From Candidatus Bathyarchaeota archaeon (GTDB taxonomy: Archaea; Thermoproteota; Bathyarchaeia; TCS64), in contig JAFGHP010000053.1 of the NCBI GenBank assembly GCA_016930055.1, forward strand, positions 1 to 59,671: 59,671 bases of DNA. Direction: 5' to 3'. Below, in pieces: positions 24,844 to 34,282 of this stretch. Under the pieces are notes generated by a model, which ran no database searches, was not told the DNA's origin, and saw nothing but the letters and a program-made list of their open reading frames with translations. The position numbers and the translations under genes are program-made. The number at the start of each line of letters is the position of its first letter. Position 1 is the first letter of the stretch.

Positions 24844-26233
24844 ACAAATAGTGATTAATCCATTAACAAGACTTGAAGGAACTGGAAATGTTAAAATCGA
24901 AGTTGAGTCAGGAAAATTAAAAGATCTTCAACTTACTATTGCCGTAGCGCCTCGTTTTTTTGAGTATCTACTTCTAAATAAACCCGCAGAAGATGCTCCT
25001 AGAATATCAGAACGTATATGTGGTATCTGCTATGTTAACCATCATCTAGTTTCAGTCAAAACAATTGAAGATGCTTGGGGAGTAACAATTCCAGAAGTAG
25101 CTACTTTATTAAGAAGAACATTAAATGCAGCAAGTTTTATCACTAGTCATACATTACATTTAGCTTTTTTAGCTCTTCCTGATCTAATTCCAATTAAGAA
25201 CAGAAATATAGTAGGTGTTGCTGAAACTTTACCAGATATAGCTGATGCAGCACTTAGACTACACGAATATGGTAACAAAGTTGTATCAGAAATTGGGGGG
25301 AGGATCGTTCAAGTAGTAACTGCTGTTCCTGGTGGAATGACAAAAGGTTTGACAGGTGAAATCAGATATAAACTTCTTCGTGAAGGTAGGATGGCTTTAA
25401 ATAATGTAAAAAAATTCGCTGATACAATTTTTAATATTTATGAAAATCGCATAAATGACCCCTATGAATATATGGGTTTAAAGGTCCCATACTTAGGTTT
25501 AGTAAATTCTAAAGGCGAATACGAAATATACGATGGGGATCTTAGAATAAAGGGAAATAATGGCAATATTTTACTACAAATTCCGCCACAAGAATATTAT
25601 AAATATTTTGAAGAAACTTCTAGTGGACATAGCTTTACTAAAATAACTTATCTTAAAGAAATGGGTAAAAAGACTGGTTTAAATCGTGTTGGTCCTTTGG
25701 CAAGGATTAACGTAGTTGATGGTTTTAAATGGCAAGTTTCCACTGAGTATTTAAAAAGTTATTCAAAATTATTTAAAAGGCCTTCTGATGATACTGCAGC
25801 TTATAACCTCGCTAGAACTATTGAACTTGTAGCTTCTGTAGAAGAAGTTCTTGAAGGATTAGCTAATGATATAATTACCTTAGAAAGAACACGAATACCT
25901 GTTAAATCTAAAGAGGGGTGGGGGTCAGCATTTACAGAGGCTCCAAGAGGATTATTACACCATACTTATGAAACAGATGCAAATGGAATAATAAAAAACG
26001 TAAATATCGTTGCACCTACAACTTTTAATCATAAAAGTATTGAAAATAATATTCGCATTTATGCAGAACATAATATTGATGGTTTAATTTCAACAGATAA
26101 ACGATCTGATGTTTTATGGGGTATAGAAAAAATTGTAAGAGCTTATGATCCTTGTTTAAGCTGCAGCGTCCATATGGTTGAAATTGATCTAACAATAGAT
26201 GGCGAAAAGACAATTGACAGGGGGTCTAAATAA
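24836..26233 (+). CDS. mvhA: Group 3-type [NiFe]-hydrogenase large subunit, MvhA-like
   Basis: Catalytic subunit, 465 residues from the ATG at 24836, which has GGAGG seven bases upstream; a TTG at 24821 is less likely. Both metal motifs are intact: RICGICYVNHH (Cys62, Cys65) and DPCLSCSVH (Cys440, Cys443, His446). A 19-residue tail after His446 is probably removed by an endopeptidase during maturation. It oxidises H2 (or evolves it) and passes electrons through MvhG and MvhD to HdrA. It overlaps mvhG upstream and the first HdrA fusion by one base downstream. Confidence 0.92.
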   Translation: MNEQIVINPLTRLEGTGNVKIEVESGKLKDLQLTIAVAPRFFEYLLLNKPAEDAPRISERICGICYVNHHLVSVKTIEDAWGVTIPEVATLLRRTLNAASFITSHTLHLAFLALPDLIPIKNRNIVGVAETLPDIADAALRLHEYGNKVVSEIGGRIVQVVTAVPGGMTKGLTGEIRYKLLREGRMALNNVKKFADTIFNIYENRINDPYEYMGLKVPYLGLVNSKGEYEIYDGDLRIKGNNGNILLQIPPQEYYKYFEETSSGHSFTKITYLKEMGKKTGLNRVGPLARINVVDGFKWQVSTEYLKSYSKLFKRPSDDTAAYNLARTIELVASVEEVLEGLANDIITLERTRIPVKSKEGWGSAFTEAPRGLLHHTYETDANGIIKNVNIVAPTTFNHKSIENNIRIYAEHNIDGLISTDKRSDVLWGIEKIVRAYDPCLSCSVHMVEIDLTIDGEKTIDRGSK

Positions 26234-28563
26234 TGGGATCTTTAGTAATTTTGGACACTTTTGGTGAGACTTTAAAAGAAAAACTTGATGTTGATTCAAT
26301 TGAAGAGTATGCTAAAAAACAAGAAAATGTCTTAGTTACTTATCAAACTCACCGTTTAAATCAAAATATTATGAGTGAGTTAATTAGAGAGGTTCAAGAA
26401 AAAAACGGAATAGACTCTTTAAGCAACGTAATAGTGTTAACCGGTTCAAGAGTCCGTCTGGAAATTCCTTTGAAAAAAGCTATGGAATCTGCTGGTTTGG
26501 ATCCTAATTTATTAGTAATGTCTAATATACGAGAACAAGCTGCTTTAGTTCATAATTTCTCAGAGGCTACTGAAAAAGCAAAAGCTTTGTTAAGAATTGC
26601 TTTAGTTAAAGCAAAGAATGCTACTCCTGTTGAAAGGAAAGTAATTCAAAGATTTAATGAAGTTTTAATTATTGGAGGAGGAGTGGCTGGTATTCATGCT
26701 GCCCTTGACTTAGCTAAACTTGGTTTAATGGTCCATCTTGTTGAAAGAGAACCAACCATTGGTGGCTTAATGCCTCTTCTTGGAAAAACTTTCCCTGAAG
26801 ATACATGTGCTATTTGCATCGGTGGTCCCAAGATGGCGGATGTTGGTAATGAACCTAACATAGAAATATTGGATTATAGCGAAGTTGAAGCAATTATCCG
26901 TTTACCTGTTGGTTATAGAGTGCATATTAAAAGAAAACCGCGTTATATTGATCCAGAAAAATGTGTAGCTTGTGGACAGTGTACTGAACGTTGCCCCGTT
27001 TCTGTTTTAGATGAATATAATGGTGGCATTAGTTTAAGGAAATCTGTTTATTTACCCTATCCTAACGCTGTACCACGGAAACACCTAATTGATGAATCAT
27101 CATGCCTTTACTTGACAAAAGGTAGTTGTCGTTTATGTGAACGTGTTTGTCCTAATCAGGCTATTGATTTTAACCAGAAAGTCACTTACAAAGATCTGTA
27201 TGTAGGCTCTATTATTGTAGCTACTGGTATTGATAATTTCGATCCTAAACCATATCCACGTTTTGGTGCACAATATCCAAATGTAATTGATCAATTTCAA
27301 TTGGCTCGTTATCTTGATGGTGAAGGACCAACTTCAGGCATATTAACTAGACCAAGCGATGGTAAAAAACCTCAAAAAATTGTAATGGTGCAATGCGCTG
27401 GTTCAAGAGATCCTGAACTGAATCCCTATTGTAGTCGATATTGTTGTATGGCTGCTATGAAACATGCTCAAGAAATTAAGGTTAATCAGGGAGGTGATAT
27501 TGAAATCACTATTTTATTCAAAGATATTCGTGCAGGTGGAAAATACTATGAAGAATTCTACAATAGAATCAAAAATTTGGGAATTAACTTTATTTATGGT
27601 AATTTTAAGGAAGTTAAGCAATCTGATGATAAATTATTTGTAGAGTATATTGATGGTCAAGATAAAAATAATGTCTTAGAAAGTGATTTAGTAGTACTTT
27701 CAACTGGTATGATTCCAAGTCGTGGAACTCAAGAATTGGCAGAAAAACTTGGATTAGAAATAGACAAATATGGATTTTTTGATGAAGTAGATATTAAAGT
27801 AGCTAGTACAATTACTAAAAATCCAGGTATTTTTATTGCAGGTGCATGTCACGCCCCAAAAGATATTCCAGAGTCTGTTGCACAAGCAAGTGCAGCAGCA
27901 GCTATGGTAGCCACTTATTTAATGAAAGAAATTGATGCTTCTAAACCTATTCTCACACCAATTGTAGACCCTGAAGTTTGTGGTAGATGTGGTGTTTGTG
28001 TTGATCTATGTCCATATAATGCCATATCTATGCCACCGGAAGGACCTGTTGTAATAGATGACATCTTATGTCAGAGTTGTGGATTATGTATCTCTAGTTG
28101 CCCAACAAGAGCTCTTGATAACTCTAACTTTGGGTTCGATTCACTTATGGATCAAGTTAAAGCAGCCCTTAAAGATAATTCTGAACCTAAAATTATTGGT
28201 TTTGCTTGCAATGATTGTGGCTATAGACTTTTAGATGCTGCAGGTTTTTATAATTCTAAATACTCGTCAGCATTCATACCAATTTATGTTCCATGTATGA
28301 GTTTAGTTAGTTTACGACATATTACTAGTGCATTAGATCTTGGTGCTAAAGGAGTAATGTTGATCGGATGTTTGGAAGATCGGTGTCATTATCATAAAGG
28401 AGTAGATCATGCTGAAACTCAGCTCAAAATTCTAGAAAATATCTATAAATATTTTGGAAGACAGATGCCAATTCGGGTTTTAAAGAGCTGTGGTTCTATG
28501 CTTGAACAATTTTTAACGGAATTGGATTCTCTTACAACAGAAATTTTGGAGGTAAAACAATGA
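26233..28563 (+). CDS. HdrA-MvhD fusion lacking the N-terminal HdrA cluster
   Basis: A 776-residue heterodisulfide-reductase A homologue fused to MvhD. FAD domain begins at VLIIGGGVAGIHAALDL (residue 144), with TCAICIGGPKM following. Ferredoxin clusters lie at CVACGQCTERCP (244-254) and near the end (CGRCGVCVDLCP, CQSCGLCISSCP). The last 120 residues are an MvhD [2Fe-2S] domain (CNDCGYRLLDAAG, GCLEDRCHYHKG). The N-terminal domain has none of the four Cys that ligate a cluster there in canonical HdrA and in the next gene. It probably forms a complex with that paralogue and the Mvh-like hydrogenase. HdrB and HdrC are absent from the window. Confidence 0.88.
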   Translation: MGSLVILDTFGETLKEKLDVDSIEEYAKKQENVLVTYQTHRLNQNIMSELIREVQEKNGIDSLSNVIVLTGSRVRLEIPLKKAMESAGLDPNLLVMSNIREQAALVHNFSEATEKAKALLRIALVKAKNATPVERKVIQRFNEVLIIGGGVAGIHAALDLAKLGLMVHLVEREPTIGGLMPLLGKTFPEDTCAICIGGPKMADVGNEPNIEILDYSEVEAIIRLPVGYRVHIKRKPRYIDPEKCVACGQCTERCPVSVLDEYNGGISLRKSVYLPYPNAVPRKHLIDESSCLYLTKGSCRLCERVCPNQAIDFNQKVTYKDLYVGSIIVATGIDNFDPKPYPRFGAQYPNVIDQFQLARYLDGEGPTSGILTRPSDGKKPQKIVMVQCAGSRDPELNPYCSRYCCMAAMKHAQEIKVNQGGDIEITILFKDIRAGGKYYEEFYNRIKNLGINFIYGNFKEVKQSDDKLFVEYIDGQDKNNVLESDLVVLSTGMIPSRGTQELAEKLGLEIDKYGFFDEVDIKVASTITKNPGIFIAGACHAPKDIPESVAQASAAAAMVATYLMKEIDASKPILTPIVDPEVCGRCGVCVDLCPYNAISMPPEGPVVIDDILCQSCGLCISSCPTRALDNSNFGFDSLMDQVKAALKDNSEPKIIGFACNDCGYRLLDAAGFYNSKYSSAFIPIYVPCMSLVSLRHITSALDLGAKGVMLIGCLEDRCHYHKGVDHAETQLKILENIYKYFGRQMPIRVLKSCGSMLEQFLTELDSLTTEILEVKQ

Positions 28564-30965
28564 GTGATAATAATGAGCTTAGAATAGGTGTTTTCGTATG
28601 CAGATGTGGTTTAAATGTAGCTAAAAGTGTTGATACTACATCATTAGTTGAATATTCTTCAAATTTACTTGGTGTTATTTATGCTGAGGAAATTGAGTTC
28701 GCGTGTAGTGAAATAGGATTAAAACAAATAAGCGAATCTATAAGGGATAACAAAATTAATAGAGTAGTAATAGCTGGATGCTCACCTTGGCTTCATGAAA
28801 AAACATTCCAACGTATGATGGAACGCGTTAAACTCAACCGATATCTTCTTGAAATAGCTAATATCCGTGAACAAGTAGCTTTTCTTTATTCTAACCAGAT
28901 ACTGAAAGCAACTGAGAAAGCTAAATTTATTATAAATGCTGCTGTCGAACGTGTAAAAACATTAGAAGAAATTGGTAGAAAAAGTGTACCAATTCAAAAA
29001 TCTGTGCTAATTATTGGTGGAGGAGTAGCAGGAGTTGAAGCAGCGAAACGTTTAGGTGATTTAGGAATAGAAGTATACCTTATCGAGAAAACACCTTTCA
29101 TTGGTGGGCACGCACTTCAACTTGGTTCTGTTTTCTCTACAGAGGATTGTGGAACATGTGTCTCCCCATGTGAAAATGAACTTCATAGAAGATGCTTTTA
29201 TAGAAACACAATCTCTTTTCACCCTTATATCAACATAATGACATCAACAGAATTAAAAGAAATTAATGGACATATTGGAGACTATAAAGCAACTTTGACT
29301 ATAAAACCACGTGGCGTAAATCAAGAACTTTGTATGGGATGTAATAAATGTGAAGAAGCCTGCCCTGTTGAAATACCTGATCCATTTAATTTTGGTCTGA
29401 GTAAAAGAAAAGCGATTTATATTTTAAGCGATCAAGCTCTGCCTAGAATTTATGCTATAGATCCAGCTACTTGTATAAAATGTAATAAATGTAGTGAAAT
29501 ATGTCCTGTTAACGCTATCGATTTATCAGAAGAAACACGTGAAGTAACAGTTGATGTTGGTGCTGTTTTAGTCACTACTGGTTTTGAATCATTTAATCCA
29601 GAAGGGCTTTATACATATGGAGAAAATCCGGATGTAATAACTCAGTTACAATTAGCTAGAATGCTTGATATGAGTGGTCCCACGAAAGGTAAAGTGATTC
29701 GTCTAAGTGATGGTGTTGAACCTAAAAGAATTGCTATGATTCAATGTGTTGGTTCAAGAGATCCAAAAATCCACGAGTATTGTAGTAAAATTTGTTGTGG
29801 GATTGCTGTAAAACACGCTACAGACATTATGGAGAGGTATCCTGAATCAGGTTTAGCTATTATCAACAAAGATATTCGTTTGACTGGGAAACATTATGAG
29901 GATTATTATTATAGGGCAAAAAATTTGGGGGTGCGTCTTCTACGTGGTGAAGTTCAACAAGTAATAAAAACTGATAATAATGATATCAGACTTGAAATAA
30001 TTGATGAATTTGGTGAACATAAAAATCTTTATGTTGATATGCTAGTACTTTCAACTGGATTAGAACCTTCTAAAGGAACAAAAGAACTAGCAGAAATTCT
30101 TCGTATTCCCTTATCTCCTGACAGCTTTTTTGCTGAACGCGGACCAAAATTAGAACCGTTAGATACTGTTGTAGATGGAATCTTTATTGCTGGGGCATGT
30201 CACGGTCCTAAAGACATACAAGAAAGTATCACTCAAGCTTTAGGTGCAACTAGTCGGATAGCTAGTATCCTAATTAAAGGAGAGATGGAAATAGACCTAG
30301 CTAAAGCTTGGGTTGATGAAGAAAAATGTGTAGGATGTGGAGCATGCGCATCAATATGTCCTTTTAAAGCAATAGAATGGAGTGCTTTCGGTGAACCAAA
30401 AATAATTGAGGCTGCTTGTGAGGGGTGTGGTATATGTGCAGCAGTCTGTCCTGTATCTGCAATGCAATTAAGGCACTATAAAGATGATCAATTGATTCCT
30501 AAAATTAAAGCAATTATGACACCAAAATGGCTTAGTGAAGAAAAGATAGATGAACCTGTTATTATCGCGTTTGCGTGTCAATGGTGTAGCTACGCTGCTG
30601 CTGATGCTGCTGGTAACATGGGTCTTGAATATCCAGAGAATATTCGAATAATCAGAGTGCCATGCACAGGAAGAATTGATGCTCTACACATAATATCAGC
30701 ATTCAAGAATGGGGCTGATGGTGTGATAATTAGTGGATGCTTACCCACACAGTGCAACTACTTAACAGGGAATTTAGAAGCCATTGATCGGGTTGATATA
30801 ATGAAAAAAACTTTGGACGCTCTAAAAATTGGTAGTGAAAGACTTGAAACAATATTTACTTCAGCTTGTATGCCCACTTGGTTAGTAGCTTTATTTACAG
30901 ATTTCACCGAACGGATTAAAAAATTAAATGAAAAACAAAAAATTGTTATCGAACAAATACCTTAA
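28560..30965 (+). CDS. HdrA-MvhD fusion, complete type
   Basis: An 801-residue paralogue of the preceding protein, overlapping it by four bases, with GGAGGT before the ATG. The N-terminal domain keeps the HdrA cysteines (VCRCG at 14-16, Cys49, Cys74). FAD motif IIGGGVAGVEAAKRL starts at 151. DCGTCVSPCENE follows, then ferredoxin motifs CMGCNKCEEACP and CIKCNKCSEICP, a late pair CVGCGACASICP and CEGCGICAAVCP, and a C-terminal MvhD domain (CQWCSYAAADAAG, GCLPTQCNYLTGN). HdrA bifurcates electrons from H2 to ferredoxin and a disulfide in methanogens. The final acceptor here is unknown since HdrBC are not nearby. Confidence 0.9.
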   Translation: MSDNNELRIGVFVCRCGLNVAKSVDTTSLVEYSSNLLGVIYAEEIEFACSEIGLKQISESIRDNKINRVVIAGCSPWLHEKTFQRMMERVKLNRYLLEIANIREQVAFLYSNQILKATEKAKFIINAAVERVKTLEEIGRKSVPIQKSVLIIGGGVAGVEAAKRLGDLGIEVYLIEKTPFIGGHALQLGSVFSTEDCGTCVSPCENELHRRCFYRNTISFHPYINIMTSTELKEINGHIGDYKATLTIKPRGVNQELCMGCNKCEEACPVEIPDPFNFGLSKRKAIYILSDQALPRIYAIDPATCIKCNKCSEICPVNAIDLSEETREVTVDVGAVLVTTGFESFNPEGLYTYGENPDVITQLQLARMLDMSGPTKGKVIRLSDGVEPKRIAMIQCVGSRDPKIHEYCSKICCGIAVKHATDIMERYPESGLAIINKDIRLTGKHYEDYYYRAKNLGVRLLRGEVQQVIKTDNNDIRLEIIDEFGEHKNLYVDMLVLSTGLEPSKGTKELAEILRIPLSPDSFFAERGPKLEPLDTVVDGIFIAGACHGPKDIQESITQALGATSRIASILIKGEMEIDLAKAWVDEEKCVGCGACASICPFKAIEWSAFGEPKIIEAACEGCGICAAVCPVSAMQLRHYKDDQLIPKIKAIMTPKWLSEEKIDEPVIIAFACQWCSYAAADAAGNMGLEYPENIRIIRVPCTGRIDALHIISAFKNGADGVIISGCLPTQCNYLTGNLEAIDRVDIMKKTLDALKIGSERLETIFTSACMPTWLVALFTDFTERIKKLNEKQKIVIEQIP

Positions 30966-30976
30966 TTTTTTTAAAA

Positions 30977-31204
30977 TCATTCTGAAATTAAACAAGTTAA
31001 AGTTGAAACTACGCCAGACATGTTTCTAATGTCGACAACAGTCCGTTTAATTCCCATAGTAGTTGTGTCTTCACATAATGTATAGATATCATATGGTCCA
31101 TAAATCATATTTGCTTCTATTACCTTTGGATGAGACTTTAGTTTTTGATATAAATTAGCATCTGTTTCGGACCTACTCTTAATTAAAATTAATGCCCGTT
31201 CCAG
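30977..31204 (-). CDS. Stand-alone Lrp/AsnC effector-domain (RAM) protein with apparent CTG start
   Basis: Unlisted small gene. The frame reads LERALILIKSRSETDANLY... to VVSTLTCLISE, 75 residues, an AsnC ligand-binding domain with the characteristic MIYGPYDIYTL. It aligns with two neighbours (31406 and 31657), which begin MEKAL. An in-frame stop lies three codons before the CTG at 31204, and no ATG, GTG or TTG lies between, so CTG is the only start that restores the family N-terminus. GGTGA lies seven bases upstream of it. Without an HTH it probably binds an amino acid and modulates a partner regulator or enzyme. Confidence 0.7.
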   Translation of the reverse strand: MERALILIKSRSETDANLYQKLKSHPKVIEANMIYGPYDIYTLCEDTTTMGIKRTVVDIRNMSGVVSTLTCLISE

Positions 31205-31405
31205 TTTACTTCACCAGATGATACGTACAATAAATAGTATAAATACATTTCCAGTGTTTAAATAGCTAGTTAGTTTTTTCTCATTTGAAAATATAAAATA
31301 TCTTTTTACTTAACAAATAGTTAAAAATATAAAAAATTTTTTATTATTATTTTTTTAAACTGGATAACTTTAAATTAACTTATAATTAGTTTATAATTGA
31401 TTGTT

Positions 31406-31636
31406 ATGGAAAAAGCGTTGCTTTTAGTTGTTTTAGGCCCAAGATTTATACGAGAAACAATCGATAAGATTAGAAAGATACCAGGTGTTAATTCTGCACA
31501 TTTCCTTTATGGTCCATATGACATGTATATAATGATTGAATCTGAAAACAGAGGATCCTTGAGAGAAATTGTCGTAAAAATTCGTGAGGTTGAAGGCCTT
31601 AGATCGACAATTACTTGTAATATTTTACAGCAATAA
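31406..31636 (+). CDS. Stand-alone Lrp/AsnC effector-domain (RAM) protein
   Basis: A 76-residue single-domain protein. MEKALLLVVLGPRFIRETIDKIRKIPGV and FLYGPYDMYIMIESE are the RAM-domain beta-alpha-beta hallmarks, with LRSTITCNIL at the end. The ATG at 31406 is preferred over a TTG nine bases upstream because the paralogues start MEKAL. Such domains oligomerise and bind amino acids. It is the middle one of three consecutive paralogues placed between the HdrA genes and NfnB. Confidence 0.8.
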   Translation: MEKALLLVVLGPRFIRETIDKIRKIPGVNSAHFLYGPYDMYIMIESENRGSLREIVVKIREVEGLRSTITCNILQQ

Positions 31637-31656
31637 AAATAATTTTTATTGTTAAA

Positions 31657-31893
31657 TTAACTTACTATAAGCAATGTAGTTGTCGATATTACTGAAGGGA
31701 ACCCCCTAATTTCCATGACTAATTTTGTCATCTCAAGTGATCTCTCAACTTCTGCAATAAGATAAATATCATATTCGCCAAAAGTCATGCCCGACTCTTT
31801 AACTTCAGGCCTTTCCTTTAATCTTCCAAGTACTTCTTCGATACAATCTTCACCTAGACATTCTATTTTTAGAAGAATCAGAGCTTTTTCCAT
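31657..31893 (-). CDS. Stand-alone Lrp/AsnC effector-domain (RAM) protein
   Basis: A 78-residue paralogue of the two proteins to its left: MEKALILLKIECLGEDCIEEVLGRLKE, MTFGEYDIYLIAEVE and FPSVISTTTLLIV. No helix-turn-helix domain is present. It is convergent with the gene at 31406 and oriented like the nfn genes that follow. It may sense amino-acid or 2-oxoacid status; with glutamate dehydrogenase nearby a nitrogen role is attractive but unproven. Confidence 0.8.
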   Translation of the reverse strand: MEKALILLKIECLGEDCIEEVLGRLKERPEVKESGMTFGEYDIYLIAEVERSLEMTKLVMEIRGFPSVISTTTLLIVS

Positions 31894-31944
31894 TTGGTAT
31901 CATTATTATTAAATATTCTATGTATTTAACATTATCAGAAAAAA

Positions 31945-33348
31945 TTATTGTAAAATGCCTTTTTTTGATAATATATATTGATGCATTGATTTTGCAGCTA
32001 GTTTTCCAGCTCCCATTGCACTTATTACTGTTGCAGCTCCACTTACTACATCTCCCCCAGCAAATACTCCGGGAATCTTTGTCTCCATAGAATCTTCATT
32101 TACTATTATTGTTCCATGTCTCGTCGTTTCCAAACCTTGGGTAGTCTGTTGTATTATTGGATTTGGTGACTGTCCAATAGCAATTATTGCAGTGTCTAAT
32201 TCTATTGTAAATTCGCTTCCAGGTATTGGTTCTGGGCGTCTTCTTCCACTTGAATCTGGTTCACTAAGTTTCATGTGGATGCATTCTACTTTCTCTAAAA
32301 ATCCTCTTGAATTCCCAATAAATCTAATTGGATTTGTTAAAAACTCGAAATGTATTCCTTCTTCCTCAGCGTTTTCTACTTCTTCGATTCTTGCAGGCAT
32401 TTCATCTCTTCCACGCCTATAAATAATGTTTGATTGTTCTGCTCCAAGTCTCAACGCACAACGAGCAGAGTCCATAGCAACATTGCCTGCTCCTATTACT
32501 CCTACGCGTTTACCGACTCTTATAGGAGTATCATATTCAGGGAATTTGTATGCTTTCATTAAGTTAGTTCTTATGAGAAATTCATTAGCAGAATAGACAC
32601 CTTTCAAATTTTCTCCTGGAATTATCAAAAAATTTGGTAAACCTGCTCCAGAGCCAATAAATATTGCGTCATATCCATCATCAAAAAGTTCTTGTATAGT
32701 AGCTAATCTACCGATGGTTGAATCTAATTTAATTTCAACACCTAAGCTGTTAACATACTCCACTTCATATTGTACGATTTCTTTGGGAAGCCTGAATTCA
32801 GGGATTCCGTACATAAGTACCCCACCAGCAGCGTGGAGACTTTCAAAAATTGTTACTTTATGCCCGAGTTTAGCTAAATCCGCAGCTACAGTTAAACCAG
32901 CTGGTCCTGATCCGATTACTGCAACTCTTCCACCTTTAAATTGGATTTCCTGTTTTTCAATTTTTGAATATTTTCTTTCCCAATCTGAAGCAAATCTTTC
33001 TAGTCTCCCAATAGCTATTGGGTCTCCTCTAATTCCAAGAACACAATTTTTTTGGCATTGATCTTCTTGAGGACAAACTCTTCCACATACTGCAGGTAAA
33101 GAATTTTTTTCTTTAATCTTTTTAGCTGCTGAAATATAATTTCCTTCTTTAATTAATTTTATAAACTCTGGTATTGGTACTTCAACAGGGCATCCTTTGA
33201 CACATTGTGGTTTAGGGCAATTTAAACATCTTGAAGCTTCTTCTAAAGCCATCTCAGCATTGTAACCAATAGCAACCTCATCAAAATTTTTAATTCTTTC
33301 ATTTGGCTCCTGCCTTGGCATATCAACTTGGCTTTTTATTGCAGTCAT
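31945..33348 (-). CDS. nfnB: NfnB / GltD-like FAD-NAD(P)H oxidoreductase large subunit
   Basis: A 467-residue subunit of NADH-dependent ferredoxin:NADP+ oxidoreductase (also called sulfide dehydrogenase subunit alpha). N-terminal Fe-S motifs are CLNCPKPQCVKGCP and CGRVCPQEDQCQKNC. FAD motif VIGSGPAGLTVAADLAKLG, NADP motif VIGAGNVAMDSARCALRLGA with IIYRRGRDEMPA, and IPGVFAGGDVVSGAATV follow. Nfn bifurcates electrons between NADPH, NADH and ferredoxin. NfnA ends two bases upstream, so the pair is one operon. It can alternatively act as a glutamate synthase-like subunit, but no GltB is present. Confidence 0.9.
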   Translation of the reverse strand: MTAIKSQVDMPRQEPNERIKNFDEVAIGYNAEMALEEASRCLNCPKPQCVKGCPVEVPIPEFIKLIKEGNYISAAKKIKEKNSLPAVCGRVCPQEDQCQKNCVLGIRGDPIAIGRLERFASDWERKYSKIEKQEIQFKGGRVAVIGSGPAGLTVAADLAKLGHKVTIFESLHAAGGVLMYGIPEFRLPKEIVQYEVEYVNSLGVEIKLDSTIGRLATIQELFDDGYDAIFIGSGAGLPNFLIIPGENLKGVYSANEFLIRTNLMKAYKFPEYDTPIRVGKRVGVIGAGNVAMDSARCALRLGAEQSNIIYRRGRDEMPARIEEVENAEEEGIHFEFLTNPIRFIGNSRGFLEKVECIHMKLSEPDSSGRRRPEPIPGSEFTIELDTAIIAIGQSPNPIIQQTTQGLETTRHGTIIVNEDSMETKIPGVFAGGDVVSGAATVISAMGAGKLAAKSMHQYILSKKGILQ

Positions 33349-33350
33349 TT

Positions 33351-34166
33351 TTATACTCCTTCATAAAGAACCATAGCTATTTTCTCATTGGGGTTATAGA
33401 ACCTCATACGAGAAATTAATTCATCAAAATCTACTTGATGCCCATCAAAATCTGGCCCATGCACACAAGCAAACCTAGTAGTATTCCCTACAGTGACTCT
33501 GCAAGCTCCACACATTCCAGTTCCATCAACCATAATTGGAAATAAGTTCACTGTAGTAGGAATATTATATGATTTAGTGTATTCAGAAACTATTTTCTGC
33601 ATGCTAGTTGGACCCATAGTAAAAACATGGTCAAACCTTTTTTGCTGTAAAATTTCTTTCAGGAATTCTATTCCTTGGCGACCCTCTGAACCATCATCAG
33701 TAGCTACATAAAAATCATCTGAATATTTTCTAGCTTCATCAATTAATATTAAACGGTCTTTACTTCTTGCACCAATTATTGTTGTAATATTATTTCCAGA
33801 ACCCTTTAGAACTTTCATTTGAAATAAAAGTGCACCAACCATTACACCCCCACCAACGCACAAAATATTACCATAATCTTTTGTATCTGTCGCGTTACCT
33901 AGAGGACCTGCGAGATTAAGAATCGATTCGCCTTCATTTAATTTACCTAATAATATACTAGATTTTCCCACCTCAGCAAAAATTAATTGAATGGTTCCTT
34001 CATCCTTATTTGAATTAGATATAGTGATAGGAAACCTTTCCCCTTTTTCATGAATTCTAATAATTACAAATTGTCCTGGTTTAGTTTTTTTGGCAACAGC
34101 AGGCGCTTTAACTTCAATTAACTTAATATTAGGTGAAAGGGCTTCCTTATGAACGATTTCGTACAT
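33351..34166 (-). CDS. nfnA: NfnA / ferredoxin-NADP reductase-like small subunit
   Basis: A 271-residue PyrK/SudB-type flavoprotein. KKTKPGQFVIIRIHEKGERFPITISN is the FAD-binding FNR motif, and ILCVGGGVMVGALLFQM the NAD-binding region. A C-terminal [2Fe-2S] motif (GMCGACRVTVGNTTRFACVHGP) matches NfnA. Together with NfnB it forms the bifurcating transhydrogenase NfnAB, which balances NADH, NADPH and reduced ferredoxin. It is the first gene of the two-gene operon; glutamate dehydrogenase, an NAD(P)-linked enzyme, precedes it in the same direction. Confidence 0.9.
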   Translation of the reverse strand: MYEIVHKEALSPNIKLIEVKAPAVAKKTKPGQFVIIRIHEKGERFPITISNSNKDEGTIQLIFAEVGKSSILLGKLNEGESILNLAGPLGNATDTKDYGNILCVGGGVMVGALLFQMKVLKGSGNNITTIIGARSKDRLILIDEARKYSDDFYVATDDGSEGRQGIEFLKEILQQKRFDHVFTMGPTSMQKIVSEYTKSYNIPTTVNLFPIMVDGTGMCGACRVTVGNTTRFACVHGPDFDGHQVDFDELISRMRFYNPNEKIAMVLYEGV

Positions 34167-34282
34167 TAAGGCATCACAGTAATGATGATTTATACTATAA
34201 AAATCTGTACATTCTATATATACAATATTTACAAAAAATAATTTTTTTTGATAAAAATAAAAAGAGAAAAAAAGGAAAAAAT

